The position numbers and the translations under genes were made by a program. From Actinopolyspora saharensis (lineage in GTDB: Bacteria > Actinomycetota > Actinomycetes > Mycobacteriales > Pseudonocardiaceae): a DNA stretch of 64,000 nucleotides. Within the stretch, counting starts at the first letter, position 1. The number at the start of each line of letters is the position of its first letter. The stretch covers positions 248,001-312,000 of the forward strand of contig NZ_FNKO01000001.1 of the NCBI RefSeq assembly GCF_900100925.1. Reading direction: 5' to 3'. The notes under the pieces were generated by a model that saw nothing but the letters and a program-made list of their open reading frames with translations, did not search any database and was not told the origin of the DNA. Of this stretch, positions 21,749 through 32,337 are shown piece by piece.

Positions 21749-23218
21749 ATGGTCGATCAGGAACCGTCCGCGATCAGCAGGAGACGCACCCTCGGGGGTG
21801 CGCTCGCGGGCGGAGCCGCCTTCGCGGCCGGAGGTTTGCTGAACGGCTGCGCCGCGCGCAGCGACGTGCGACGGCGCGACACCGCCGACCCGTGGAGACA
21901 GTTCGCGGGGTGCACGCTCAACTTCGTCTCCGAGAACACCGCCCCGACCAGCGCCATCGCGGCCGACGCGGAGCGCTTCACCGCGCTGACCGGGATCCAC
22001 GTCAACATCGTGACCCTGGAACTGTCCGCGCTGGTGCAGAAGGTCGCGCTCGACCTGGCCTCCGGGCAGTCCCAGTACCAGATCATCTACGCCGACTCCT
22101 ACCAGGTGCTGGCTCCCTACGCGGACGGACTGGTCGACCTGCGGGAACCGGCATCCGACGACTCGCTGCCGGGGGACGACTCGGACCTGGCCGACTTCTT
22201 CCCGCTGCAGATGGACGTCTCGGGACGGTTCGGCGAGGGGGACCGGGTGCTCGCGCTGCCCTACGACTGCGCGACGATGATCTGGCAGTACCGCAGGGAC
22301 CTGTTCGAGGCCCACCACGACCGGATGGCCGACGACCTGGGATTCGATCCGACCCCGGGGCCGCAGCGGAGCTGGGAGGAGTACTACCGGATCGCCCGGT
22401 GGTTCAACGACAACGTCGACGAGGTCTCCTACGGCACCGGCCACCAGGCCAAGCAGCACGACTCCCTGATGTGCGACTTCTCCAACGTGCTGTTCGCCCA
22501 CGGCGGGCAGTACTTCGAGAACGGGGAGCACGTCGGACGCTTCGGCGCGGTCGATCCGGGCCCGAGCACGCTCGGCTCGGAGGAGGCCCTGGCCGGAGCC
22601 GAGTTCTACAGCAGGCTGCTCTCCATAGCCGACCCCGCCTCCACCACGTGGGACTGGACCGGCCTCGGCGCGGCGTTCGCCGCGGGCAGGGTCGCGATGT
22701 GCCCGAACTGGCACGAGTTCGCCGCGGACAACGAGCGGGCCCTTCCCGGCAAGGTCGGCTACACCACGCTGCCGAGCGGCCCGGCGAGGTCGGCGAACAT
22801 GTACGGAGGGGCCGGGATCGCGATCAACGGCAACACCGCCCCCAACGAGCGGGCCGCGGCCTGGCTGTTCCTGAAGTGGGCCACCTCCCGCAAGACCCAG
22901 CTGCGCAACCTCACCGGGGAGGTCGGAGGGGCCACCCCGACGCGGAGCTCCATCTACAGCACCCCCGAGATCCGGCGCGCGCAGCAGCGCCCGACCGGGA
23001 TGCCGACCATGCTGACCGCACCCGCCGTGCAGCAGGCCTGGAAACCCGAGTACTCGGGGCTGCGCCCGAAGATTCCGATGTGGAACGAGTGCGACACCGC
23101 GATATACACCGAACTGTCGAGAATGCTGGCCGGGGACGTCGCGCCGCACCGGGCGATGCGTGACGCGCGCGACCACATCGACCGCATCGTCTCCCGAGGG
23201 TGGGTGGCAGCGGAATGA
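21749..23218 (+). CDS. ABC transporter substrate-binding lipoprotein (polyol/sugar)
   Basis: A 489-residue extracellular solute-binding protein. The N-terminus has a Tat-like SRRRTLGG, a hydrophobic stretch and a lipobox LLNGC, so it should be a lipid-anchored lipoprotein. It resembles the family-1 binding proteins of maltose- or mannitol-type importers. ATG 21749 was preferred over GTG 21734 because GGGAGGG (21738-21744) sits 4 bases before it. First gene of an operon; its stop overlaps the next start. Confidence 0.88.
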   Translation: MVDQEPSAISRRRTLGGALAGGAAFAAGGLLNGCAARSDVRRRDTADPWRQFAGCTLNFVSENTAPTSAIAADAERFTALTGIHVNIVTLELSALVQKVALDLASGQSQYQIIYADSYQVLAPYADGLVDLREPASDDSLPGDDSDLADFFPLQMDVSGRFGEGDRVLALPYDCATMIWQYRRDLFEAHHDRMADDLGFDPTPGPQRSWEEYYRIARWFNDNVDEVSYGTGHQAKQHDSLMCDFSNVLFAHGGQYFENGEHVGRFGAVDPGPSTLGSEEALAGAEFYSRLLSIADPASTTWDWTGLGAAFAAGRVAMCPNWHEFAADNERALPGKVGYTTLPSGPARSANMYGGAGIAINGNTAPNERAAAWLFLKWATSRKTQLRNLTGEVGGATPTRSSIYSTPEIRRAQQRPTGMPTMLTAPAVQQAWKPEYSGLRPKIPMWNECDTAIYTELSRMLAGDVAPHRAMRDARDHIDRIVSRGWVAAE

Positions 23219-24135
23219 ACGCTTCCGAGAACGCAGGAGAAGCGGTGCGGCGCAGGCGGAACGGGTCGGCGCGCCGCATCGGGTTCACCGGGCGCATGAT
23301 GCTTCCCGGGATCATCCCGCTGGCCGCGCTGACCGTGCTGCCGTTCCTGACCATCGTGATGATGAGCTTCAGCGACGTCCGGCTGCTCGGCGGGATGCGC
23401 TTGGACTTCGCCGGGCTGAAGAACTGGGGGCGCTTCTTCACCGACCCGGACATGGGGTGGTTCTGGCTGCGGACGGCGGTCTACTTCGCGCTGACGCTGG
23501 GGCTGGAGATGGTGCTCGGCGTGGTGCTGGCGCTGTGCCTGTGGCGGCTCGTCCGCGGGCGCAACCTCGTGCTGAGCCTGCTGCTGCTGCCCATGTTCGT
23601 CGCCCCGGTGATCGTGGGGCTGCTGGGCAGGTTCCTCACCGATCCGACGTTCGGGCTCTACACCTGGTTGCTGGAACGGGTCGGCTACGAGGGCGACCTG
23701 CTGGGCGGCACTTTCACGGCTTTCGCCGCCGTGGTGGCCATGGACGTCTGGGAGTGGACACCGCTGATCGCGCTGATCACCCTGGCCGGGCTGTCCGCCG
23801 TGCCGCCCACGCTGCGCGAAGCGGCCGCGCTGGACGGTGCCGGGCGCTGGCAGACGCTGCGGCACATAGTGCTGCCCTCGATATCCAACGTGCTGCTGGT
23901 CGCGCTGCTGATCCGCGCGATGGACGCGATCCGCTACTTCGACATCATCTGGGTCACCACCAACGGCGGTCCGGCCAACGCGACCAAGATCGTCCCGGTG
24001 CGGCTGTACGAGACGGCCTTCCGGTTCTTCGACTTCGGCTACGCTGCCGTCGTCGGGTTGGCGATGCTGTTCGCGTCCATAGTGGTGGCTCGGATGTTCG
24101 TGCGGATGCTGGACACGAAGGGACTCGCCAGATGA
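23215..24135 (+). CDS. ABC transporter permease, MalF type
   Basis: A 306-residue permease with six predicted helices. The EAA loop that docks to the ATPase is EAAALDGAGRWQTLRHIVLP near residues 207-226. It resembles the first permease (SmoF-like) of sorbitol/mannitol importers. ATG 23215 overlaps the stop of the binding-protein gene, and its own stop overlaps the next start. Confidence 0.9.
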   Translation: MNASENAGEAVRRRRNGSARRIGFTGRMMLPGIIPLAALTVLPFLTIVMMSFSDVRLLGGMRLDFAGLKNWGRFFTDPDMGWFWLRTAVYFALTLGLEMVLGVVLALCLWRLVRGRNLVLSLLLLPMFVAPVIVGLLGRFLTDPTFGLYTWLLERVGYEGDLLGGTFTAFAAVVAMDVWEWTPLIALITLAGLSAVPPTLREAAALDGAGRWQTLRHIVLPSISNVLLVALLIRAMDAIRYFDIIWVTTNGGPANATKIVPVRLYETAFRFFDFGYAAVVGLAMLFASIVVARMFVRMLDTKGLAR

Positions 24136-25091
24136 GCGTGGTGGACACCCCGAACCCCCGCCGGGCGGAATCGGCGGGGCAACAGGAAACCGCTGAGCAG
24201 GACGGGCGGCGAGCGAGCGCGCGGCGAGCGGCCCGCAGGGGATCGCGGTCGAGTCCGCTGGACCGGACCGGCACGGGCACCGGAGTCGTGATCGCGGTGG
24301 TGCTCGGCCTCGCGCTGCTGTGGACCCTGGTTCCGCTCGTGTGGATGGTGCTGTCCTCGTTCAAACCGGCCACCGCCATCACCTCGGCCGAGCCGAGCTG
24401 GTTGTTCACCCCGACCGGGGAGCACTACGCGGGGTTGTTCACCGGGGGCAACGAGCTGATCCCGTACCTGTGGCACAGCGTGGCGGCGGCCGGGCTGTCC
24501 GCGGTGCTGTCCGTGGTGCTGGGAGCACCGGCAGGCTACGGACTCGCCCGCAGCGGGATGCGCGGCAAGCGGCACCTGTCCTTCTGGATCATCTCCACGC
24601 GAATGGCCCCCATCGCCGCCGTGGTGCTGCCGCTGTTCCTGATGTTCCGCCAGGTCGGCCTGATCGACACGATCCCCGGCCTGGTGCTGGCCTACATGAC
24701 GTTCAACCTCCCGTTCGCGATCTGGCTGCTGAGCTCGTTCTTCTCCGACCTGCCACCGGCCCTGGAGGAGTCCGCGCTGGTCGAGGGGTGCACCAGGTGG
24801 CAGGCGTTCCGGCACGTCGCCCTGCCGCTGACCAAACCAGGCCTGGTCACCACCTTCGTGCTCTGCCTCGTGTTCGCGTGGAACGACTACGCCTTCGCGC
24901 TCGTGTTCAGCGGCCCGGACTCGCAGACTCTGCCGATAGCGGCCAGCCAGCTGGTCACCCAGGCCGGAATCGACTGGGGCCAGCTCTGCGCGATCGGCAC
25001 CTTCGTCGTGGTCCCGATGATGTTGGCGGGACTGGCAGTTCGCCGGTGGTTGGTAACCGGCCTGACCCTTGGAGCGGTGACTGGAGAATGA
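24132..25091 (+). CDS. ABC transporter permease, MalG type
   Basis: A 319-residue permease. A basic, Ser/Arg-rich cytoplasmic N-terminus of ~50 residues precedes the first helix VVIAVVLGLALLWTLVPL. Its EAA-type loop is EESALVEGCTRWQAFRHVAL. It pairs with the preceding MalF-type permease. Both junctions are 4-base overlaps. Confidence 0.9.
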   Translation: MSVVDTPNPRRAESAGQQETAEQDGRRASARRAARRGSRSSPLDRTGTGTGVVIAVVLGLALLWTLVPLVWMVLSSFKPATAITSAEPSWLFTPTGEHYAGLFTGGNELIPYLWHSVAAAGLSAVLSVVLGAPAGYGLARSGMRGKRHLSFWIISTRMAPIAAVVLPLFLMFRQVGLIDTIPGLVLAYMTFNLPFAIWLLSSFFSDLPPALEESALVEGCTRWQAFRHVALPLTKPGLVTTFVLCLVFAWNDYAFALVFSGPDSQTLPIAASQLVTQAGIDWGQLCAIGTFVVVPMMLAGLAVRRWLVTGLTLGAVTGE

Positions 25092-26122
25092 CCGAATCAG
25101 CGGAATCGATGCGCGTCTCCGTGCTGCGCGCGGTCGAGGACGTCGCCGTGGAGCGGCGTCCGATCCCGGAACCCGGACCGCACGAGGTGCTGGTGCGGGT
25201 CTCGGCGGTGGGGACCTGCGGCTCGGACACGCACTACTACGAGCGGGGCAGGGTCGGCGAGTTCGTGGTCCGCGAGCCGCTGGTCCTGGGGCACGAGGCC
25301 TCCGGGACGATCGTGGCCCGCGGCTCCGAGGTCACCGGCCTGGAGTCGGGGACCAGGGTCTCCCTCGAACCGGGAGTGCCCTGCCTGTCCTGCCACGAGT
25401 GCCGCTCGGGGCGCTACAACCTCTGCCCCGAGGTGCGGTTCTTCGCGACCCCGCCGGTGGACGGGGCCTTCAGCGAGTACGTCACGCTGCACGAGCAGTT
25501 CGCCTACCCGGTCCCCGAGGAGTTGTCCGACGAGGCGGCCGCGCTGATCGAACCGCTCTCGGTCGCCGTGTGGGCCTGCCGCAAGGCGCGGATAGCGCCG
25601 GGCGCGCGGGTGCTGGTGACCGGGGCGGGGCCGGTCGGTCTGCTCGCCGCCCAGACCGCTCGCGCGTTCGGAGCCACCGAGATCGTGGTCACCGACGTCG
25701 TCGACCACCGGTTGCGCATGGCCGAGGAGCTGACCGGCTGCACGGCCGTGAACGTCCGGCACCACCCGCTCGCCGAGTCCGGCCACGAACCCGACGTGCT
25801 GCTGGAGTGCTCCGGCAACCCCACCGCGGCGGCCGAGGCGGTGCGCACCGTCGCCCGGGCCGGACGGGTGGTCTTCGTCGGCATGGGCGGCGACGATCTC
25901 CCGCTGCCGCTGTCCCACGTGCAGACCAGGGAGATCGAGGTCACGGGCACCTTCCGGTACGCCAACACCTGGCCGACGGCCATAGCGCTCGCCTCCTCCG
26001 GTGCGGTGGAGCTGGACGGGCTCGTGACGCACCGCTTCGGGCTGGACGCGGTTCCCGAGGCCCTCACCGCGTCCGCGCGGGACGAGACGGTGGTCAAGGC
26101 CGTGGTGCACCCGCAGGAGTGA
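25088..26122 (+). CDS. Zinc-dependent polyol dehydrogenase (sorbitol/xylitol dehydrogenase-like)
   Basis: A 344-residue medium-chain dehydrogenase. Catalytic-zinc residues lie in GTCGSDTHYYERGRVG and GHEASG; four cysteines in PCLSCHECRSGRYNLC bind structural zinc. The NAD fold motif is VTGAGPVGLLAAQTARAFGA. The GSDTHYYERGRVG stretch is typical of sorbitol/xylitol dehydrogenases. It is translationally coupled to the importer genes, implying that an imported polyol is oxidised to a ketose. The exact polyol is not determined. Confidence 0.88.
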   Translation: MTESAESMRVSVLRAVEDVAVERRPIPEPGPHEVLVRVSAVGTCGSDTHYYERGRVGEFVVREPLVLGHEASGTIVARGSEVTGLESGTRVSLEPGVPCLSCHECRSGRYNLCPEVRFFATPPVDGAFSEYVTLHEQFAYPVPEELSDEAAALIEPLSVAVWACRKARIAPGARVLVTGAGPVGLLAAQTARAFGATEIVVTDVVDHRLRMAEELTGCTAVNVRHHPLAESGHEPDVLLECSGNPTAAAEAVRTVARAGRVVFVGMGGDDLPLPLSHVQTREIEVTGTFRYANTWPTAIALASSGAVELDGLVTHRFGLDAVPEALTASARDETVVKAVVHPQE

Positions 26123-26426
26123 GGCGCGGGTGACGTGTTCGCGGCCCGGGGTTCGCGTGGCGGTGCGGGTGACAGTGCGGGTGGCGGAACCTCGCGCGGT
26201 CCCGCGAGCGGTGGCTCCGAGCTCGGGTCGCGGCCTGCGCACCGTCGGGACCGCCCGCGCGGGAGCATCGCGGGAGGCCCCGCGGTGGCTGGTGGGTGAG
26301 CGCGCTCGGCAGGAGGTCGGGGCACTCGTCCGACGAGCGGCCCCGACCGCACGAGCGCTCGCCCGCCCCGCGCGAGTCCCGAGTGATCACCCACGACACC
26401 CCGACAGCGAATCCCGGAGAGGTCCC
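26123..26426. other. Gene-free stretch before the DeoR gene, with a dispersed repeat
   Basis: Contains repeat copy D (26150-26208), whose CTCGCG-N6-CGCGAG hairpin may terminate or attenuate the upstream operon. No other frame is supported. The DeoR start is preceded by GGAGAGG (26416-26422). Confidence 0.55.
26150..26208 (-). repeat. Dispersed hairpin repeat, copy D
   Basis: On the minus strand a CTCGCG/CGCGAG hairpin (26191-26208) runs into GAGGTTCCGCCAC (complement of 26181-26193). The flank GGTTCGCGTGGCGG (26150-26163) is identical to one beside copy C. Relative to C it carries a 12-base insertion that duplicates GTGCGGGTG. Confidence 0.65.
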
Positions 26427-27263
26427 ATGGTCGCCGCCAGACCGTCGGAAGCAGCAGTGGAGCAGCGCAGGCAGGAGGTCCTGCGCGTCGTCGTCGACAG
26501 CGGAGGAGTCCGCATAGACGAGCTGGCAGCGCGGTTCGGGGTGAGTCTCATGACGATGCACCGCGATCTGGACGACCTCGCGGCCAGACAACTGCTGCGC
26601 AAGTTCCGCGGCCGGGTGGAGTCGTTCCCCTCGCTGACCATGGAGACGGCGACCCGGTTCAGGGTGGGGCTGCACGTGGCCGAGAAGGAGGCCGTGGCAG
26701 CGGCCTCCGTCGAGGAGGTGCGCCCGAACAGCACGGTGATCCTGGACGACTCCAGCACGCTGCTGCCGTTCGCCCGCAGACTCGCGGGGATCGAGCGGTT
26801 GACCGCTGCCACCAACTCGTTCGGGGTGGCCCGCGCGCTGGCCGGAGGTGAGCGCGAGGTGCTGATGATCGGCGGACGTTTCCGCGAGGAGTTCGACTCG
26901 TGCACCGGCCCGGACGTGCTGCGCGGGCTCTCGCGGTTGCGCGCCGATCTGGCGGTGACCTCGGCCACCGCGATCGCGCAGGGGCGGCTGTTCCACCCGA
27001 TACAGGAGTTCGCCGAGATCAAGGAAGCCATGTGCGCGGCGGCCGAGCGCAGGGTGCTGCTGGTCGACCACTCCAAGTTCGGCAAGACGGCCACCTACGC
27101 GCACGGCGGCGTCGACGCCTACGACCTGGTGGTGACCGACGAGGCCACCCCGGCCGAGGAGATAGCAGCCATCCGGGAGCGCGGCACCGAGGTGCGGGTC
27201 ACCCCCGTTCCCGCTGCCGAGGACTTTCCCGGTGACGTCCCCCAGTACCGAAGGAGCGATTGA
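26427..27263 (+). CDS. DeoR-family transcriptional regulator
   Basis: A 278-residue regulator with an N-terminal winged helix-turn-helix (IDELAARFGVSLMTMHRDLD, near residues 30-49) and a C-terminal DeoRC sugar-phosphate sensor domain (VILDDSSTLLPFAR and VLLVDHSKFGKTA). ATG 26427 has GGAGAGG 4 bases upstream. It sits inside the polyol locus, so it probably controls it, sensing a phosphorylated sugar. The inverted repeat at 21680-21705 is a candidate operator. Confidence 0.9.
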   Translation: MVAARPSEAAVEQRRQEVLRVVVDSGGVRIDELAARFGVSLMTMHRDLDDLAARQLLRKFRGRVESFPSLTMETATRFRVGLHVAEKEAVAAASVEEVRPNSTVILDDSSTLLPFARRLAGIERLTAATNSFGVARALAGGEREVLMIGGRFREEFDSCTGPDVLRGLSRLRADLAVTSATAIAQGRLFHPIQEFAEIKEAMCAAAERRVLLVDHSKFGKTATYAHGGVDAYDLVVTDEATPAEEIAAIRERGTEVRVTPVPAAEDFPGDVPQYRRSD

Positions 27264-27267
27264 ACTC

Positions 27268-28266
27268 ATGCGTGCGGTAGTCATCGAGAAGCCGGGCGAG
27301 GTGTCGGTAACCAACGTCGCGGACCCGACGCCCGGCGCCGGTCAGGTCGTCGTCGAAGTGGACGCCTGCGGCATCTGCGGCACCGACATCCACATACTCG
27401 ACGGGGACTTCGCCCCGACGCCCTACCCGATCGTCCCCGGCCACGAGTTCGCCGGGACGGTCGTCGCCACCGGTGACGCGGTCTCCGGACCGCGGATCGG
27501 CGACCGGGTGGCCGTGGACCCCTCGCTGTTCTGCGGTTCCTGCCGCCAGTGCGAGGTGGGGCGCGGCAACCTCTGCGAGAACTGGAACGCCGTCGGGGTC
27601 ACCCGCGACGGTGCCTGCGCCCAGTACGCGCTGGCGCCCGCCGCCAACTGCCACCGGCTGCCGGAGGGGGTCAGCACCGCGCACGCCGCGCTGATCGAGC
27701 CGCTGTCCTGCGCGGTGCGCGGTTTCGACCGGCTTCCCCGCGGGCTCGGTGAGCACTACCTCATCTACGGGGCGGGCACGATGGGGCTGCTGATGCTCCA
27801 GCTCGCCAAGCGCAACGGCGCCGTCTCGGTCTCGGTCGTCGACCTCAACGAGGAGCGGATCCGCGTGGCCGAACAGCTCGGCGCCGACGTGACCAGCACG
27901 GACGCGGCTCGGCTGCACCACTCGGACGGCTGGGAAGTGGTGGTGGACTGCACCGGCGCGATCCCGGCCATCGAGGACGGACTCACCCGGGTGCGCCGCG
28001 GTGGGACCTTCCAGCAGTTCGGCGTGGCTCCCGGCGAGTCCACCGCCTCGTTCTCCCCCTTCCGGGTCTACAACGACGAGATCGACATCGTCGGCAGCAT
28101 GGCCGTGCTGCACAGCTACGGGCGAGCGGTCGAGCTCATGGGTGCCGGGGTGGTCGACGCCGAGACCATGATCACCCACGCCTTCGGGCTCGACTCGTAC
28201 GAGCAGGCGGTCGGCGACTTCCGCGCGGGGAGTGGGCGGAAGGTTCAGGTGCTGCCGGGGAGTTGA
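27268..28266 (+). CDS. Second zinc-dependent dehydrogenase (arabinitol/threonine dehydrogenase-like)
   Basis: A 332-residue medium-chain dehydrogenase distinct from the one at 25088. Catalytic-zinc residues are in ACGICGTDIHILDG and PGHEFAG; structural cysteines are in CGSCRQCEVGRGNLC; the nucleotide motif is YGAGTMGLLMLQLAKRNGA. ATG 27268 starts 5 bases after the DeoR stop; AAGGAG (27251-27256) is rather far. An in-frame GTG at 27232, inside the DeoR gene, is an alternative. Probably oxidises a second polyol or sugar acid. Confidence 0.85.
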   Translation: MRAVVIEKPGEVSVTNVADPTPGAGQVVVEVDACGICGTDIHILDGDFAPTPYPIVPGHEFAGTVVATGDAVSGPRIGDRVAVDPSLFCGSCRQCEVGRGNLCENWNAVGVTRDGACAQYALAPAANCHRLPEGVSTAHAALIEPLSCAVRGFDRLPRGLGEHYLIYGAGTMGLLMLQLAKRNGAVSVSVVDLNEERIRVAEQLGADVTSTDAARLHHSDGWEVVVDCTGAIPAIEDGLTRVRRGGTFQQFGVAPGESTASFSPFRVYNDEIDIVGSMAVLHSYGRAVELMGAGVVDAETMITHAFGLDSYEQAVGDFRAGSGRKVQVLPGS

Positions 28267-28413
28267 GGTGCAGGTCGCCGGTGCCGGTTGCTTGGCGGTG
28301 CGGGCGGGCGGTTCCGGTGGATCGGGTGGGGTCCAGCGCCGGCACCGCGAGAACCACGTCGGTCGTCAGCACGACCGGAGATCTTCGAAGAAGGCAGGAG
28401 AGAGGAGTCGACG

Positions 28414-29502
<1,089 letters not shown>

Positions 29503-29719
29503 TCGAGGTCGCCCGCTCTTCCGCGCTCCGCAGGTGCTCGCCGGGCGAATCCTCGCCGGCCCCGGTCGTCCGATACCGACGGGCGGGACAGGTGCACCGG
29601 AGTTCGATCACCCGAAAGAGTGAGTGCGGGGCGAGCGCACCCGACAGTGCGGAACGGCACACCGGTTTCGCCCCGACCGAATTGGTGGCTTCCGAGGGGC
29701 GGGTTTTAAGCTGCCAGGC
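29503..29719 (+). promoter_or_regulatory. Upstream region of pepQ: shared palindrome and leaderless promoter
   Basis: TCACCCGAAAGAGTGA (29608-29623) is a near-palindrome that matches the element at 21718-21733. TAAGCT (29707-29712) lies exactly seven bases before the pepQ ATG and no ribosome-binding site is present, which is the pattern of a leaderless actinobacterial mRNA. TTGGTG (29682-29687) is a weak -35 candidate with a long spacer. Confidence 0.5.
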
Positions 29720-30829
29720 ATGCCCGAAACGCACGTACACCGCCGGGATGCCCTGCGTGCCCACCTGCGCGACAGCGAGGTGGACGCGGTGCTGGTGACC
29801 GACCTGCTCAACATCAGGTACCTCACCGGCTTCACGGGCTCCAACGCGGCCCTGCTGGTGCACGCGGCCGACTCTGCCGGTAGCGAGCGCAACACGGTGT
29901 TCTGCACCGACGGCCGGTACCGGACCCAGGCCTCCGAGCAGGTGCCCGACCTGGAGCACCTCATCGACAGGGCCAGCGCGCAGCGGCTCGCCGAGCACGT
30001 CGAGTCCCGCGTCGAGGCGTACCGCCGCGTCGGCTTCGAGAGCCAGCACGTCACGGTGGACGGCAGGGACGCCCTGGAGAGCGCGGCCCCCTCCGCGGAG
30101 CTGGTCCGCGCGCCCGGCCTGGTCGAGCGGCAGCGTCTGGTCAAGGACGCGGACGAGATCGAAGCGCTGCGGGCGGCCTGTGCGGCAGCGGATCGGGCAC
30201 TCGCGGAGCTGATCGAGCACGGGGGGCTGCGTCCGGGACGCAGCGAACTGGAAGTGGCCCGGGAGCTCGAGAGCCGGATGCTGGACAACGGCGCCACGGG
30301 GCCGTCCTTCGAGACGATCGTGGCCACCGGTGCGAACTCGGCCGTGCCGCACCACCGGCCGACGTCGACCCGGCTGAGCGCGGGCGACTTCGTGAAGATG
30401 GACTTCGGAGCGCTCGTGGACGGGTACCACTCGGACATGACGCGCACCGTCGTGCTCGGTGAGCCCGCGAGCTGGCAACGCGAGGTCTACGATCTCGTGG
30501 CGACCGCGCAAGCGGCCGCGCGCGCGGCCATCCGGGACGGCGCCGACGTGCGCGACGTCGACTCGGCGGCACGTGACGTGATCACCGGGGCGGGGTACGG
30601 CGAACAGTTCCTGCACGGTCTCGGCCACGGCGTTGGCCTGGAGATCCACGAGGCACCGGCCTTGTCCCAGAGAGGAGAAGGTACCATCGGGGCCGGAATG
30701 GCGGTCACCGCCGAGCCCGGTGTGTACCTACCGGGGTGGGGCGGCGTCCGCATCGAGGACACGCTGGTCGCGCGTGCGGACACGCCGGAGTTGCTCACCT
30801 TGACGACGAAGGAACTCGTCGTTCTCTAG
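29720..30829 (+). CDS. pepQ: Xaa-Pro aminopeptidase/dipeptidase, M24 family
   Basis: A 369-residue metallopeptidase with an N-terminal creatinase-like domain and a C-terminal pita-bread domain. Metal ligands can be read: Asp in KMDFGALVDGYHSDMTRT (two Asp), His in GHGVGLEIHE, Glu in TAEPGVYLPG and Glu in RIEDTLV. It removes residues next to proline from peptides in the cytoplasm. Located directly before efp, as in mycobacteria. Confidence 0.92.
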   Translation: MPETHVHRRDALRAHLRDSEVDAVLVTDLLNIRYLTGFTGSNAALLVHAADSAGSERNTVFCTDGRYRTQASEQVPDLEHLIDRASAQRLAEHVESRVEAYRRVGFESQHVTVDGRDALESAAPSAELVRAPGLVERQRLVKDADEIEALRAACAAADRALAELIEHGGLRPGRSELEVARELESRMLDNGATGPSFETIVATGANSAVPHHRPTSTRLSAGDFVKMDFGALVDGYHSDMTRTVVLGEPASWQREVYDLVATAQAAARAAIRDGADVRDVDSAARDVITGAGYGEQFLHGLGHGVGLEIHEAPALSQRGEGTIGAGMAVTAEPGVYLPGWGGVRIEDTLVARADTPELLTLTTKELVVL

Positions 30830-30922
30830 GTGAGGCAACGCGCGCTCGAACCCGCTTCTCGGTCGCGCGCCAGCTCGAAACGGCGAACATCTGCAGCCTG
30901 CACCACAGGAGAGACTCCGACC

Positions 30923-31483
30923 GTGGCCACCACGAACGACCTGAAGAACGGAATTGTGCTCAACATCGACGGCCAGCTCTGGACCGTCACCAGTTTCCAG
31001 CACGTGAAACCGGGCAAGGGCAGCGCCTTCGTGCGCACCACCCTGAAGAACGTGCTCTCCGGCAAGGTCGTGGACAAGACCTTCAACGCCGGTGTCAAGG
31101 TGGAGACCGCCAACGTCGACCGCAGTGAGATGACCTATCTCTACAACGACGGCGTCGACTACGTGTTCATGGAACCCGACACCTACGAGCAGATCAGCGT
31201 CTCGCCGGAGACGGTGGGCAACGTCGCCGGCTACATGCTGGAGAACAGCACCGTGACACTGGCCCGCCACGAGGGGGAGCCGCTCTACGTGGAGCTGCCC
31301 GCCTCCGTCGAACTGCGCATCGCGCACACCGACCCCGGTGTGCAGGGGGACCGCTCCACCGGGGGAAGCAAGCCCGCCGAGCTCGAGACGGGGGCCACCG
31401 TCCAGGTGCCGCTGTTCATCGAGTCCGGCGAGAAGATCAAGGTGGATCCGCGGGACGGTCGTTACCTGGGGCGTGTCAAGTGA
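30923..31483 (+). CDS. efp: Elongation factor P
   Basis: A 186-residue EF-P that relieves ribosome stalling at polyproline. It begins [19 protein letters not shown] and has the loop VKPGKGSAF whose Lys sits at the ribosomal P-site end. The C-terminal OB domains include [23 protein letters not shown] 30923 follows AGGAGAG. No EpmA/EpmB modification genes are nearby. Confidence 0.97.
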   Translation: MATTNDLKNGIVLNIDGQLWTVTSFQHVKPGKGSAFVRTTLKNVLSGKVVDKTFNAGVKVETANVDRSEMTYLYNDGVDYVFMEPDTYEQISVSPETVGNVAGYMLENSTVTLARHEGEPLYVELPASVELRIAHTDPGVQGDRSTGGSKPAELETGATVQVPLFIESGEKIKVDPRDGRYLGRVK

Positions 31484-31558
31484 CCGGCTTCCGCAGTTCG
31501 AACAGCTCGTCGGTACGGCCGTTCCGTCGAGGGCCGCGCGCCGGAAAGAGGGTATGAG

Positions 31559-32116
31559 TTGGGCGAACGTAGTGAGGCCCGCAAACGCGCGGTGGAAGTA
31601 CTGTACGAGGCCGACCTGAGGGAACTGGAGCCCGAGAACCTGCTCAAGGAGCGCGTGGGTTCCACGGAGGCTCCCGCCGTCAGCGAGTACGCCGTGAAGC
31701 TCGTCTCCGGGGTCGCCGAGCACAGGGAACGCATCGACGAGCTGATCGTCAACTACTCGGAGGGCTGGGCGCTGTCGCGGATGCCGATCGTGGACCGGTC
31801 GGTGCTGCGCCTCGGTTTCTTCGAGATGCTGTGGGGGGACGGGGTCCCGCCCGCCGTGGTGATCGACGAGGCCGTTCAGCTGGGCAAGGCGTTATCAACG
31901 GACGACTCCCCCCGCTTCATCAACGGCGTGCTGGGCAGGTTGTCCGGCATCGACGAGAACGAGCGCGAATCGATGCGCGGTTCGCGCGACGGCACCGCGG
32001 AGCGGGACCACCGAGGTGGGACCGCAGCGCAGGACTCCGCCGATTTCGAGGACGCCGCCGACGGCTCCGGTCAGCGCCGTGCCGAAGCGGGGCGCGGCGG
32101 CCAGGAGGAGGACTGA
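31559..32116 (+). CDS. nusB: Transcription antitermination factor NusB
   Basis: A 185-residue NusB with GERSEARKRAVEVLYEADLR at its start and SRFINGVLG-like SPRFINGVLGRLS near the end of the fold. The start is TTG 31559: homology begins immediately after it and GAAAGAGGG is correctly spaced, while the nearby ATG 31554 is out of frame. A ~50-residue hydrophilic acidic tail follows the domain. It binds boxA with NusE in rRNA antitermination. Confidence 0.95.
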   Translation: MGERSEARKRAVEVLYEADLRELEPENLLKERVGSTEAPAVSEYAVKLVSGVAEHRERIDELIVNYSEGWALSRMPIVDRSVLRLGFFEMLWGDGVPPAVVIDEAVQLGKALSTDDSPRFINGVLGRLSGIDENERESMRGSRDGTAERDHRGGTAAQDSADFEDAADGSGQRRAEAGRGGQEED

Positions 32117-32196
32117 CTCCGGGGCGTCGTTCGCGCCCGGCTCCTCCCGCGCGGTCGCTCCGCGCTGCGCGCCCTGCCGCGCCCGCCGCGCGTGCT

Positions 32197-32271
32197 CGCG
32201 CCCGGAGCCGGGCGCGGTGGTGGAGAGGCTTTCGGTCCCGTCTTCCCGACCGCGGGGAGACGGGACCGAAA
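32197..32271. terminator. Two stacked terminator hairpins after nusB
   Basis: CGCGCCCGG/CCGGGCGCG form a tight stem at 32197-32216. A 19-bp stem (32230-32248 with 32253-32271; one G-T wobble; loop ACCG) follows, with TTTCGGTCCCG in its 5' arm. It can terminate nusB, and in the opposite direction would back up bldD termination. Confidence 0.8.
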
Positions 32272-32301
32272 CGTTTCGGCGGGTTCACCCTCCCGCGTGG
32301 A

Positions 32302-32327
32302 CCCGCATCCGCCGGGGCGGATGCGGG
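32302..32327 (-). terminator. bldD terminator hairpin
   Basis: CCCGCATCCGCC (32302-32313) pairs perfectly with GGCGGATGCGGG (32316-32327). It lies 10 bases beyond the bldD stop on the minus strand. Confidence 0.75.
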
Positions 32328-32337
32328 CGCCGAGTCG

